Assembly (NCBI GenBank): GCA_035048495.1
Contig: CM068549.1
Coordinates: 4,373,059 to 4,437,058 of the forward strand
Length of the DNA stretch: 64,000 nt
Direction of reading: 5' to 3'
Origin: Euptelea pleiosperma
Lineage: Eukaryota > Streptophyta > Magnoliopsida > Ranunculales > Eupteleaceae
A model generated the notes under the pieces. It saw only the letters and a program-made list of their open reading frames with translations, made no database searches and was not told where the DNA came from. Positions 12,601 through 27,600 of the stretch are shown in pieces. Position numbers and translations under genes: made by a program. Each line of letters opens with the position of its first letter. The stretch's first letter is position 1.

Positions 12601-15600
12601 AGATGAGGACATATATAATCTATTTAGTTGGATGAAGTCATGCTCAAATTCATTTAAAATGAGATATATGCGTTTTTCATCCGTTTTATGTATTCGTTTT
12701 CTAAGATATTAATAGGGCTTAAATGTTCTTATTTTTAGTTTCAAAATGCAAAAATAGGAATGCTATGCATGTAAAGATGTTTCTACAAACATTATTATTT
12801 TATGCATATAAATACGATTGATGACATGAATAAGAACATGATTGGGAATGTGGAATATCAGATTAGTTGGAATCAGGCGTTGTCTCATTTCTTCGAGACC
12901 CCTTGGGGTTTTAGTCCCCTAAAGCATCAGGCGTTGTCTTATTTCCTTAAGACCCCTTGGGGTTCCAGTCCCCTAAAGAAGAGGCGTTGTCTCATTCATG
13001 AGACCCCTTGGGTATTTATACCTAAAAGAAAATTAGAGAATTCGGAGAGAGGATACCTAATGAAACAATTAGTGTGCACATTAGGGAGTTTACTTGTAGA
13101 CTAGAAGTGTTGACATCGTACACTAAGACCGATGGAATGTTGGTACGAAATACATCAGAATTGATAGTTTGACTTTATAGAAATGGTCACGGATATTCCG
13201 ATAAGAGAAAGGTTGACTATTATATGAAAAGACTTCATTGTATTCGAAGTTATACGTAAGTAATTGATGGAGAGTTGAGTTTTATCGAATTACATGTGAA
13301 ATACATTTGCAAATCGTATTTGTTTTAAAATAAACAAAAGTCGCTGATTTAAGTGGTTTTACGCATGAGGAATGTACTTACTGGACCCTAGCTCATCGTT
13401 TTAAAATGTTTTGTTTTCAGGAAAGGATAAGGGGAAGTTGGACTGATGCTTCCAGCATTTCTGTTGATAGACTTAAGCTTTTGACGATGTTATATTTTGT
13501 TTAATTCTTCTATCTTGTAGAAGGATACATGAGTTATGTAGGTCCTTTGACCGTTTAGTAACATGTATTTGGGAGTACGATATATATACAATATTTTCTT
13601 TTGGATGGGCATATTACGGTTTTGTTTGATGTGAGACATCCTCTAACATTATTAATGTGTCAATGAAGTGCGTTTCGTCTTATGAATTGTTTAAACAAAA
13701 TGAAAAAAATTATCCGGTGTATTTCCGCTGCATCGTGATACCAGTTTTGTTTAACTGTGCGTTTGTATGATTAGATCGCGCCTCAAGATACGAGAAAGGT
13801 CGATATGACCAAATATCGGATTTGGGGCGTGACACAACCACTGTGTTTTGTTATATAGATTACTCAAGGAAGAGTTCACATACGAATCAGTTGTATGGTC
13901 CTTTTTTTTCTTTTGTCTAACGACACTGAAATCTATTGTCACGTCATAATATTTCTGATGAGTTATGGAAAGTCTGAACTAAGTTCTTTTTTCTTTTCTG
14001 GAAAATCTGGTACTAGTTCTCTGAGAGGTGTTGGCCACAGAAAAAAAATTTTGAGCATTTACATATGATGGGTGTATACATACTTATAAGATACATATAT
14101 ATAGGATCAAACTAATGCCAGTTTAGACTAACACTGTAGAACATGTTAGAAATGTTTCATTCTTACCAATTTTTTCGGGTAAAACGTGATGATTTGACCG
14201 AATTGTGGTCAAATTATTAGTGGGACCCACAGACCTTTTTGTGTGAATTGTGTTCTATATGAGGAGATTATTTGAATATATTTTGTTTATTATGAAACAT
14301 TTTGGGTGAATTTAAATATGTGCCCAAACATACTCCACTTGCAATAGTGTTATTCTTGGTTTTGTTTTTTATGCTTTTTACTTTAGTCCCACATTGGATA
14401 GAGCGAAAAGTTTGGCTGAGGTTATATAAGCATTCACTCTTTAATCAATTATAATTAATGCAAAGGACAATAGAGAAGTGATCCGGGGGAGTCGTGCGAA
14501 GGACCACCACGCGTACGCACGCGTACAAAAGGGCAATTTGGCGTTTAAGGCCTTTTGGATGCTTTATGAGAACTTTGCACTTCGCTCGTGTCGTGAGGAG
14601 CTTTCTGAGCATTTAATTTTTTATCAGACCGTTGATGATCAATCTTAACAATTGGATCATCATACGGACATGATCCGATGTGTATGTCCAACGGATAGAT
14701 TGTCGGTTAAGATGGTTCAACGGATACATCTTATGACGAAATCATTCTGGACCATAAGATGATACAGATCTAACGGTTCCTATACATAACTTCCTATAAC
14801 AAACTCAGAATTGATCAAACTTAACTACTTATATTTACTCAGATCTGCCTATAATTGATCCAGACTACAAGATTGATTCGTGTTTCTTTAGAATAGACAC
14901 AATTTGGTCCAAAAAGAGATGGCTTTGTCCATAACCAAATACATTCAATTCAATTAACTTTCAAAATTCATTCCCAGAAATAAGAAAACAAAGCATAGGC
15001 TTTTCTCCTTTCTTCATACTTTTAAGTAACTTTCAGAAGTTTTACTGCACCGAGACAACATTTATACTGTTAAAAGTTCGCCAGAAACATAGAGATTTGG
15101 TGTAATACCCTGAACTTTCGTTCTAGGGTATTATGGTAAATTCACCTAATAATGAAAACCTAAACCTTTTACAGACTTCTATTATTGTTTTTATAGTTTG
15201 ATATCATGCTTGAGTACGTGTATTTAATTTGGTTTTATTCTGACAATTTTGAAAAAAATCTACTATTTTTGAAACTCGCTCTTTAGGGCTAAATTCTCGA
15301 TAAGAATAATGAACCATAACTTGCAGGGACTTTTTCTTTCCCCAGCTAACATTCCAGAACTTTTATAAAAAAAAATTATTTTGTGGGCTCGAGAAACCAA
15401 AAATATTCCTATTTTATCCTAAGTAACTTACCTGTGAAATTTGAACATTTCCTGAGACATGAAAACCCTAGTGGGAGATTTCGGGAGATTTTGACAAAAA
15501 TAGTATTTTCGTTATTTTTGAACTTTCCTACCATTCTTATATTTTTTTTAAATAATATTTAATTATATTTTATTTATTTAATAGACGTGTGGGACCCGCG

Positions 15601-18600
15601 AATCACTTTCGGGTCATTCCAATATCATTTGACACTTTTCCGGTGCTTTAAATATTTTTTATGATTTTTATGTATTTAGACTACTTTTTGTGATCTATGT
15701 GTGTGACATGTGTCAATACCTTATTGTATGAACTTTTAAAATTATATAATATAGTTTGATTGAATTAATTAATGAATAAATATTTGTGTTATGATTGTTG
15801 GGTGGGACAGTATGGCCAATCTAAAAGCCTTTTGGGCTTAATAATATGCTTAAATGAAGCCTAGTTGATATATATGGGCCTTGGGCCCATTTCTAACCCA
15901 TTAGTAATGTAAAATATAAGTTTTTGAGGGTTGAAAAAGTCATCCCTTTGATAGTTACGAATTTCACTAAAATAGAAACCCTAATCCTTCCCTAAACCTA
16001 TTTATGAGAACCCTAAAACTTTAAAAGTTTTTACAAACCCAAACTCAATTAAAGAATAGAGAAATCTCCATTAAACCTTCATCCGGGCACTAATCGCAAT
16101 CAAACAAGAAAGGAGAATTGACGGGGACTCCGATTAGAAGAACATACTCCGAGGAGAGGACGATCCGACGACTTTCAAATTTGAAGAAACTTTTGATTTT
16201 CATTAAAGTTCAAGAAATCTTAAGGTAAGTGTGTTTGATCCATCCTATACTTGTTTTTCTTCAAGATTTTGTTTCTCTTTCATTAGATAATGGTTGATAC
16301 TCATTATAAATTAATTTCAACAATATTTACTTTATTCTTATTGGGTTGATCTTTATTTTGGGCCACTATGATGGGTTTGGCCATGGTTTATTTTACACCT
16401 ATAACGGATGACTATGTTCTTTATTATTTTCGTTATATTTTTATGATTTAAATATTTTTATAATTATTTTTCCTAAATACCTTTATGAATCTATTTTCCA
16501 AAACCGTTTAGTTTGTATTTTTTTTATTTATATTTATTTAATTATAATTTTTCTAAGTTGTTGGACTTTACAAAACAACCCAGAATTTCAGATTTTACAC
16601 GGTCCACTTCACTTGGGATTTCGATCTATATTTTTAATCTAAATATTTTTCTAATTATTTTTCATAGATACCTCTATCAATCTAGTTTCTAGAACCTTTG
16701 AGTTTGTATTTTTCTGATTTGTACTGATTAAGTTATGATTTTTCAAACGTACTGGACTTTTCTGTAAAACCCAGAATTCCAGATTTTACACGGTCCACTT
16801 CACTTGAGATTTGGATCTATATTTTTAACCTAAATATTTTTCTAATTATTTTTCATAGATACCTCTATCAATCTAGTTTCTAGAACCTTTGAGTTTGTAT
16901 TGATTAAGTTATGATTTTTCAAATGTGCTAGACTTTTCTGTAAAACCTAGAATTTCAGATTCTGTCTGGCCCACTTCATTAAGGGTTTCGACTCATATTT
17001 TGAATATAAATATTTTTTTATTTATTTTTCTTAAATACCTCTGTAAATCTAGTTTCTATAACATTTGAGTTTGTATTTTTCTGATTTGTATTGATTAAGT
17101 TATGATTTTTCAAATGTGCGGGACTTTTTTATAAAACCGAGAATTCTAGATTCTGTCCGGTCCACTTAATTAAGGGTTTCGACCTATATTTTGAATCTGA
17201 ATATTTTTCTATTTATTTTTCCTAAAAACCTCTGTGAATCTAATTTTTAAATCCATTGAGTTTATATTTTTCTAATTAATATTTATTTAGTTATAATTTT
17301 ATAAGGTGGTACATTTTTTTTGTAAAAAACTTATTAATTATTAGTATTTCAGTCATGACTTATTAACTATTAAGGAGTTTAGCCCTTGTTGTTTGACTAA
17401 AACCTAGATGGTTTGACCTATACTTGTATGCATGGGGATCCCACCCATGTGTCTTGGATCTCTTATAGGGTTCGGCCAAATGTCTTGAATCTTAGGGTTC
17501 GACCTTGTGTCATGGATCCCTCATAGGGTTCGGACATAGTGTGTTAGATTTTCTCGCGATTCCCACTTATATTATTCATCCGTATTGATCGTGACCTTCA
17601 ATGATTGTTACATGTTATTCATGTTTAACCCTAATTCGTTCCTATGTTATCACTTTTGATGATCATGTGTTTATTTTATATTCTTATTTAAATGCTAAAT
17701 ACATGTGTGCTTATGCCATGTAACCCTAATACCATCTTGTTGTCATACCATGATCATCACGTCATTTCAGATAAAGGGTGCATAAGGGAACGGGGTTGAA
17801 GTATATACGTTTATATTAGTTTTATCAATTAATTAGGGTTTGATACCCTAGGGTGAAAGGCCCCAGACATTATTATATCCTGCAGATGGGTCGATAAGAC
17901 CGCTCCCAGTGCGGGAAGGAGATGGAGACCTATGTGGTTATGGGTACTAGTTGCATTTGCATCCCGTATTCACTCGCATTTACCCTCATACTCATGTCAT
18001 CCTTATTATATGATTGAGATGCATACCTTGGTTTAAAACTTGTATAGTATGATATCATACCATGCACACGGTTGTATTACTGGGCCTCGGCTCACGGTGC
18101 TACACCGATACCATTTTCAGATTTTGAGGAGCTGGGTACGTGTGATGATTTTGAGACGGAAGACTCCGGTGTACTCGAGGAGATCGGCGAGGATTTGGGA
18201 GTCGATCCCACACTTTAGAAGACTTTATTTTGATTGTTCTAAACATTACTTATTTATTTTCACGGGCATGTAGTCCTTTGATTGAGAGCGTGTTCTCACC
18301 TCCATCTCTACATACTTAATTGATTGATTGAATTGTTTGAGTTATGAATTATTTTAATTATTTGTTTTCTACATCTATACTTTTTTTTACTTAGTGGGTT
18401 TTCGAATGAACCTTAGTAGTCTAATTGACCTAATTGGACCACTAGGGGATATTCATAGATCACTTCTGGGTTCGGGTACGGGTCGATCTACGGATTTTTG
18501 GGTCGTATCTGGGTATCCGGATTCGGGGCGTGACATTTGGAGTGCTACCATCTCTGTGTAGAAAAACCATTGAATCCTGTTAGACGGACGCCTGCAAAAC

Positions 18601-21600
18601 TGTTAACACTGATCAGGGGTGAATTGTCTTTAGGACTTTGTGATTTCACAAGCCTCGGTCTCAGATAAGTTTTTATCTGTTATTTTCAATTCATTTTTCT
18701 AACCTTAATATTTGTTTCAATTCCTTAATTGTATTATTTATTCTCTTCTCAATTTTTCTATTAATTCTCTAATTTCTGTTTTCTGCAAAACCGATTGTTT
18801 TCAACATAACACAGCTTGTGGAGCCTCATAGTCTAGTTGCATCAGTTATTATTTTCTATGTTAAATGTAAGTTCACTGTTTAAGTTCTCATGGGTACCTG
18901 CTATGTTTTACTTTCTATTCATGGTGAGTTTCTTGCTTTGTGGCAATTGACATAATTTCCTTTTTCTCTATTTATCAACTATATATACAGGGTTGGCTAC
19001 CAGAAACAAGCATTGGTCATAAAATACAAAGGTGGAAAAGAAGGAAAATAAATTCAAACACCTTAATCTAGGTCATGGTTGGTTGACTTATAAACTGCGA
19101 TTGGTGCTTGCATCTGCCTCGGGTGTTGAATTGCAAGTATGGAACCTATAACTAAATATAAGATGAATAATCTCCCTCTTTTTCTTTATTCTTTCTCTTG
19201 GATTTTACATTTTAATTTATATTTAAAAATTTTCCTTTTTTGGATGGAGGTTCGGTTCAATGACTTAAGTATAAATCCCCTTATTTCACAACTAGACTGG
19301 TAGGTAAGGATAATGCGATGTAAGACACGGAATTCATGTGCCACACTGGTTATTTATCGTTGATATAAAGAACTTTTGGCTCATTGAAGGACACGATACC
19401 ATCTTTTGGAATGTAATATTTCTTATAATTTTTTTGCATATTTGGAATACCAAAGGCATTTTTTATACATACATTATATTTCAATTATTATGTCACATTA
19501 TGAAGTTGAGTAGATAGAAAACATTATATGAAGGAAGAAAAAATAGGGATTGTCTACTGAGAAAACCGTTGAGGAGCAGCTTAGTAGACCATCCCTAATT
19601 TATAAAAACAAATATTTACATTTCAAAAAAGACACCCCTAGTGCGCATTTATTAGTCAACAGTCCCTAGTTCCGTTGAGTAAAGATGGCATTCGTTGAAT
19701 GCTATAAATTATTGGATTAAAGCTATAAATTAATGGCATTCATGAAAGCTACAAAAAAAAAAAAGATAGCGTAGCCTTTTCTTATGTTTAGAAAATAATG
19801 TAAAAAGATCTTTTATTTTTTAACGCCATAAAAGGCCTATTTTGTTGTAGTGATGGAAGGCTTACTAAAGCATTGATTTGATTTGATTTAATATTAATTA
19901 TAGAAAGGTTCCAAGGAGAGTTTGAAAAGTCTATGTTGTCAATCCCAGGAACTCTTAGTTCTTCTGTAATTTATCTCGTTAGTTAGAAGTTCTCTGAAGA
20001 CTGAAGTGTCAAAGATCAAGCAAACTTCATCAACAAATCGAAGAAGAACGAAAGCTGAAGAAAATCAACCCAAGTGTTAAAGCTCAACTAAAGACAAAGT
20101 CAAGTTCAAAGCATGAAGATTTGAAGCACATATTCAACATACGTTCTCACTAAACGAATGTTCAACTATCAGAATCTCGTGTTGCTGTCTCTTGCATACA
20201 TCTAAGGGTGGACCGCACGTAGCCAGCAGATCTGTTTGATGCTAGATGTCCCTTGGACCTACACTTATTGTTTGGAGGACTATCCTTGGCATATAGGATG
20301 GTTTCGGTGAAATTTGGCGTAATTGGCGAAGGGCTCAGTAGAGCGGCCGACCGGAGTCTTCTGACTCTGACCGATCAAAAGGTGTGGTCGACCAGACCTG
20401 ACAGGAAAGAAATTCTTGTTCTGACCTGAGCAGTTGACTTGTCATATTGTGCGGTCAATCGGTCAATATGTACGATCAACCCCCCTATTACGGATCTCGT
20501 TTTGACTTCGCCCTTTCGCGAAATTTGGCGCACTTATGTCATTCGAACGGTTGTTTTAGGTCCGTTTCTCTTGTTTGGGTATAGTCTTATGTAATAGGGA
20601 CTAAACCCATCAATGAAGATAACACCAATCAAGCTATCTCTTTGACTCCCATTCTTTGATTAACATCTCTTGAGTCTATAGATTTGGAATTTGAGATAGC
20701 ACCTGAGCAAATCTAGTACATCTTTTGTAAAGGCTCTAATTGTTTGAGAAACTACAAAGCGTGTTGATTCTTGCAATCATCTTCTTCCTAGAAGAGGATT
20801 ATCTTGGTAGAGTGTCTCTGTGGCGAATTCTTCTCCGAGGATTCTCCATTTTATTAAATTCATCGAAAGTTAAGTGTCTCTATGAACAAACCTTTTAGAT
20901 TGAATTCAATTTTATCAAACCTGGATATTTGAGATTGGTGGATGAGTGTTTACTCATTGAATTGAGTTGAGGATGGTGAAATCCTTGAGAAATATGTTTC
21001 TCTAAAATACTACTGGTCTAGTCTAACTCTCTAGGTGAGCGAGAAGTGATTCTCGTATAGATCGAGTTGAGGATTATAGATCCGTGAGAAGAGTGCTTCT
21101 CTAAAAGACTACTGGCCTAGGTTGATTCTAGGTGCGTGTGGGGGAAAAATATTTGATCTAACCCACACAATCTTCGAGGTCAGACGATTCGGTTTTTGGT
21201 GATAATCAGACGATTCTGATGCTCTAGGATGAAACTACTTTCTCCTCTGCGAAGGATAGGATGATCTCCAGATGAGATTTGATTGTACCTGTTGACAAGA
21301 CTCCGACGCTCAAGTCAGCTTAGGAAATGTAACAGGTTTCAGGAAATTAGTAAAAAGGTTTCAGAGTTTAGGCTATCTGGATCTGGAGAGCAAGATCCTC
21401 TTCTCAGTTCTGAGGGTCTCATATTTATAACCTTAGAAATGGCGTGACTCACCTTCCACGTGTCTAGTCATTTATCAGTCAATGATGACTCAGATGGATT
21501 CTGTTATAAAATAGAATCTTATGGTTATATCTTGACTTCCTTGAATCGGTCATACCTGAAATAACTGAAGTGATACTGAGGTGGCATCCTTTATGTCAGG

Positions 21601-24600
21601 TATTCGGATAAGGGGATGCCGAATTCGTGATAGTTCAACTAGCTGCCACGTGGCCAATATTTATTAGTTAAGAAATCGATTGTGTTCAGAATACTTACCT
21701 TGTACGTAAGAGATCATGCCACGTAAGTCGTTTGACCTCATCTGGCTTTGCTGGGATGAGATTAAAATAGATCCCGTCAAGTAAGTCTTGATGACCTTGC
21801 CGGGATAAGATTGTAAAGATCCCGTCAAGCCAGTTGACCTTGGTGGGATGAGATTGTAAAAGATCCCGTCAAGTAAGTCTGGTGACCTTGCCGGGATAAG
21901 ATTGTAAAGATCCCGTCAAGCCAGTTGACCTTGGCGGGATGAGATTGTAAATGATCCCGTCAAGCCTGTTGGACGTGTTGGGATGAGAATGTAAAAGATC
22001 CCGTCAAGTAAGTCTGGTGACCTTGCCGGGATAAGATTGTAAAGATCCTGTCAAGCCAGTTGACCTTGGCGGGATGAGATTGTAAATGATCCCGTCAAGC
22101 CTGTTGGACGTGTTGGGATGAGAATGTAAAAGATCCCGTCAAGTAAGTCTGGTGACCTTGCCGAGATAAGATTGTAAATGATCCCGTCAAGCCTGTTGGA
22201 CGTGTTGGGATGAGAATGTAAAAGATCCCATCAAGTAAGTCTGGTGACCTTGCCGGGATAAGATTGTAAATGATCCCGTCAAGCCTGTTGGACGTGTTGG
22301 GATGAGAATGTAAAAGATCCCGTCAAGTAAGTCTGGTGACCTTGCCGGGATAAGATTGTAAAGATCCCGTCTATCTAGTTGATCTTGGCGGGATGAGATT
22401 CAACAATTAATATGTCGGGCAAGATTGAATACTTCCCGACATATTAAAGGCTAAGACGGTAATATATTCTTTAGCATCACTTCCATGTGTCGATCACTCT
22501 ACCCTGACACGTGGCATTTCCAATTAATGGAAATCGTGTGACACGATGTGCAGTTTATGGCTCCTGATGATGCGTCCGGCGCATTTACTCTCGCGTGCTG
22601 TCTATTAACACGCGTCATCTTTTTATCACCGCACGTGCTGAGCCAGTGACACGCGTCAATATTTAACTTGCTGGAAAATACGGCACCCACAGTGCGCGAG
22701 AAGTGATTCTCGTTAAATTGAAACTAAGTGTTAGCTTAGTTGTTTGATTATTTATTTCAATTGGATATATTGTAATGCATGATTGAAATAATATAATATT
22801 ACTCGTGTTAAGTATTGGATAGTGGACGTAGGTGCAAAGTAGCCGAACAACTATAAATATGTGTCTCATATGATTGTGAATGTTTGCATATTTTGTCTCA
22901 GATTTAGTTATATCTATGTTTTGTAGATGATTAGTATTTTTATTGTTTGATCATTTTTCCGCCTTGTATGATTATTAAATTTAAATCTATATATAATCCA
23001 CAGAGAAATTATAAATTGTCCTATTCATGAACATATCGTGGTAATTAAAAGGGAATTTCAGAGTTCAATCTTTTTTTAGAATGGGACTCCCTTCAATGAG
23101 GCATGTTATGATTAGAGACTTTCCGTCACCCTACTAATCCAAGGAATAGAAGTCCAAATTCTTCTCTGACGTGGACTTTCCTCTAAATCTCTAAGTTATA
23201 AGATTATGAGCAAAGATATGATCATCTAATTTCCAGTCAATTCACTTGTAACACCATCGCTCTTCCGTTACTTGAATATCGGAGTGTCTATGTAGGTACC
23301 ACCTAGTGTTCAACCCATGGTCGTCTCTACCATAAGGCCATTAAGGAGGTCGCCTTAGGCCCTAGGTGAGAGAAGGCCCCTAGCCCAGGTGTGAGAAGGC
23401 CCCAGCCCACTAACCACATGGATGTTTAGCCCACCCCTTGTTGGATATACAAACCAAAAATTAACCTGATTGGTTCTCTCTAGCCATAGCTGTTAGTACT
23501 TTTAGGATTGATTCTAGCCACTGGATTCAAGCATGTTTTTTGGGTAGTATGCCCAAAAATGATCTATGTAGGGCTGCGACAGTCTTGTGCATGGACTGCA
23601 ATGAGACTACGGGAGTCCTCTGCATCTACATTTTTCCATAGCTTTTGATTATAATGAATAGTTGTTAAATAAGATTTTCTACTATATAGAGAGTTAAAAT
23701 TTTCAATTAATACTATATATTAATATATTAAATATAGAAAGGTCTTATATGGAGTTTTTTTCTTAGGCCTCAGCTTGCATCGAGAAGGCCCTCATTCAAC
23801 CATCAGAGGGAGCAAGATTCTAGCTATTATCGTTAGAGTCAACTTTGATGATAGTGAGGTGACGAAATTCCCCACACTAACCTTAAACGAATACCCCTCC
23901 AGTTTTAGAAAGAGGTTTTTCCAAATTCAGAGGAATTGACTGAGAGCAAGTATTCCACACTCTGTTAGTTTGAGCAGTGGTATCTCTTCAAATGTGCAAA
24001 CTTGCTTCCTTCCAACCACTTTTTTTTTTTGATAAGTAAACTTTATTAAGGGCCTGGAAAGAAAGGCCAAAAGCAAAGGGAACAAAGCAGCCTAAAGCCT
24101 GTAGGTCGAGATGACCTACTCAAGGCAAAGGAGGAGCAAGCAAAAACACGCAAAACATACAAACAAAACCCGATCAACTTCCTTCCCGAGTACAAATAGA
24201 ATCCCAGCGGAATACAAAATCTTCAAAAAACAAACCCTTGCACTCCGGGAAGGCTTTAGACCACATGAACATCAGGCCTGTAATACCCCGAACTTTTGTT
24301 CTAGGGTATTATGGTAAATTCACCTAATAATGCAAACCTGAAACTTTTTCAAACTCTTATTGTTTAATATCATGTATGAGTATGTGTATTTAATTTGATT
24401 TCATTCTGACAACTTTGAAAAACCTGCTATTTTTGAAATTCGTTTTTTAGGACAAAATTTCTGCTAAGAATAATGAACTATAACTTGCAGGGGACTTTTT
24501 CTTTCCTCAGCTAACATTCTAGAACTTTTATAAAAAAATTGTTTTGTGAGCCCGAGACACAAAAAATATTCCTATTTTATCTTTACCAACTTACCTGTGA

Positions 24601-27600
24601 AATTTGGAACCTTTCTTAAGACATGAAAACGCTAGCGGGAGATTTCGGGAGATTTTGACAAAAATAGTATTTTCGTAATTTTTGAACTTTCCTACCATTC
24701 TTATATTTTTTAAATAATATTTTATTATATTTTATTTATTTAATAGGAGTGTAGGACCCACGAATCACTTTCGGGTCATTTCGATGTCACTTGACACTTT
24801 TCCGGTGCTTCGAACGTTTTTATGATTTTTATGTATTTAGACTACTTTTATGTGATTTGTGTGTGTGACATGTGTCAATACCTTATTGTATGGACTTTTA
24901 AATTATATAATATAGTTTGATTTAATTAATTTATAATTATTTGTGTTATGATTGTTGGGTGGGGCCGTATGGCCAATCTAGAAGCCTTTTGGGCTTAATA
25001 ATATTCTTAAATGAAGCCTATTGATGTATATGGGCCTTGGGCCCATTCCTAACCCATTCATAGTGTAAAATATAAGTTTTTGAGGGTTGAAAAAGTCATC
25101 CCTTTGCTAGTTACGAATTTCAACAAAATAGAAACCCTAATCCTTCCCTAAATCTATTTATGAAAACCCTAAAGCTTTAGAAGCTTTCACAACCCAACTC
25201 CATTAAAGAATAGAGAAAGCTCCATTAAACCTTCATCCGGGCACCGATCGCACTCGAGCAAGAAGGGAGAATTGACGGGGACTCCGATTAGAAGAACATA
25301 CTCCGAGGAGAGGACGATCCGACAACTTTCAAATTTGAAGGAACTTTTGATTTTCATTAAAGTTCAAGAAACCTTGAGGTAAGTGCGCTTGATCCATCCT
25401 ATACTTGTTTTTCTTCAAGAGTTTGTTTTTCTTTCATTAGGTAATGGTTGAAACTCATTATAAATTAATTTCAATTATATTTACTTTATTCTTATTGGGT
25501 TGAGCTTTATTTTGGGCCACCATGATGGGTTTGGCCATAGTCTATTTTGTGCCTATAACGGATGACTATGTTCTTTATCATTTTCTTTATATTTTTATAA
25601 TTTAAATATTTTTATAATTATACTCTGTGAATCTATTTTTCAAAACCGTTTAGTTTGTATTTTTCTGATTTTTATTGATTAAGTTATGATTTTTCTAAGT
25701 TGTATGACTTTACCAAAAGAAACTTAGAATTTTAGATTTTATACGGTCTGATTCACTTGGGATTTCGATCTATATTTTTAACTTAAATATTTTTCTAATT
25801 ATTTTTCACAGATACCTCTATCAATCTAGTTTCTAGAACCTTTGAGTTTATATTTTTCTGATTTGTATTCATTAAGTTATGATTTTTCAAACGTGCTGGA
25901 CTTTTTTGTAAAACCTAGAATTCTAGATTTTACACGGTCCACTTTACCTGAGATTTCGATCCATATTTTTAACCTAAATATTTTTCTAATTATTTTTCAC
26001 AGATACCTCTATCAATCTAGTTTCTAGAATCTTTGAGTTTATATTTTTCTGATTTGTATTGAGTAAGTTATGATTTTTCAAACGTGCTGGATTTTTCTGT
26101 AAAACCCAGAATTCCAGATTTTATACGGTCCAATTTACCTGAGATTTCGATCCATATTTTTAATCTAAATATTTTTATAATTATTTTTCACAGATACCTC
26201 TATCAATCTAGTTTCTAGAACCTTTGAGTTTATATTTTTTTGATCTGTATTGATTAAGTTATGATTTTTCAAACGTGCTGGACTTTTCTGTAAAACCCAG
26301 AATTCCAGATTTTATACGGTCCAATTTACCTGAGATTTCGATCCATATTTTTAATCTAAATATTTTTATAATTATTTTTCACAGATACCTCTATCAATCT
26401 AGTTTCTAAAACCTTTGAGTTTATATTTTTTTGATCTGTATTGATTAAGTTATGATTTTTCAAACGTGCTGGACTTTTCTGTAAAACCCAGAATTTCAGA
26501 TTTTACACGGTCCACTTCACTTGAGATTTCAATCTATATTTTTAACCTAAATATTTTTTTAATTATTTTTCATAGATACCTCCATCAATTTAGTTTCTAT
26601 AACCCTTGAGTTTGTATTTTTCTGATATGTATTGATTAAGTTATGAGTTTTTAAATGTGTGGGACTTTTCTGTATCCCAGATTCTGTCCGGCCCAATTAA
26701 TTAAGATTTTTGACCTATATTTTGAATCCGAATATTTTTCTATTTATTTTTTTTCTAAAATCTCTGTAAATCTAGTTTTTTAAATCCATTGAGTTTATAT
26801 TTTTCTAATTCATATTTATTTAGTTATGATTTTTATAATGCAGTATATTTTTTTTTAAAAAAAACCTATTAATTGTTCGTGGTTCGGTCATGATTATTAA
26901 CTATTAAGGTTTTAACCTTGTTGTTTGACTAAACCCTAGATGGTTTGACCTATACCTGTATGCATGGGGATCCCACCCATGTGTCTTGGATCTCTGATAG
27001 GGTTCGGCCAAGTGTCTTGGATCCCTCTTTAGGGTTCGACCTTGTGTCATGGATCCCTCATAGGGTTCGGCCATGGCGTGTTGGATTCTCTTGCGATTTT
27101 CACTTATATTATTCATTGATGTTGATTGTGATATTTGGTCATGTCTTATTGACTATTATACCTAGATGGTTCGACCTATACTTGTATGCATGGGGATCCC
27201 ACCCATGTGTCTTGGATCCCTCATACGGTTCGGCCAAGTGTCTTGGATCCCTCTTTAGGGTTCGACCTTGTGTCATGGATCCCTCATAGGGTTCGGCCAT
27301 GGTGTGTTGGATTGTCTCGTGATTTCTACTTATATTGTTCATCCGTGTTGATCGCGACATTCGGTGATTGTTACATGGTATTCATGGTTAACCATAATTC
27401 GTTCTTATGTTACCACTTTTGATGATCATGTTTCATTTTGTATTCTTATTAAAATGTTAAATACATGTGTGCTTATATCATGTAACCCTAGTACATCTTG
27501 TTGTCATACAATGATCATCACGTCATTTCATATAAGGGGTGCATAAGGGAACGGGGTTGAAGTATATTATATACGTTATATTGGTTTTATCAATTAATTT

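Noticed and set aside
21735..22400. CRISPR-like array
   Set aside because: Repeats are contiguous without unique spacers, in a plant LTR; it is a minisatellite.
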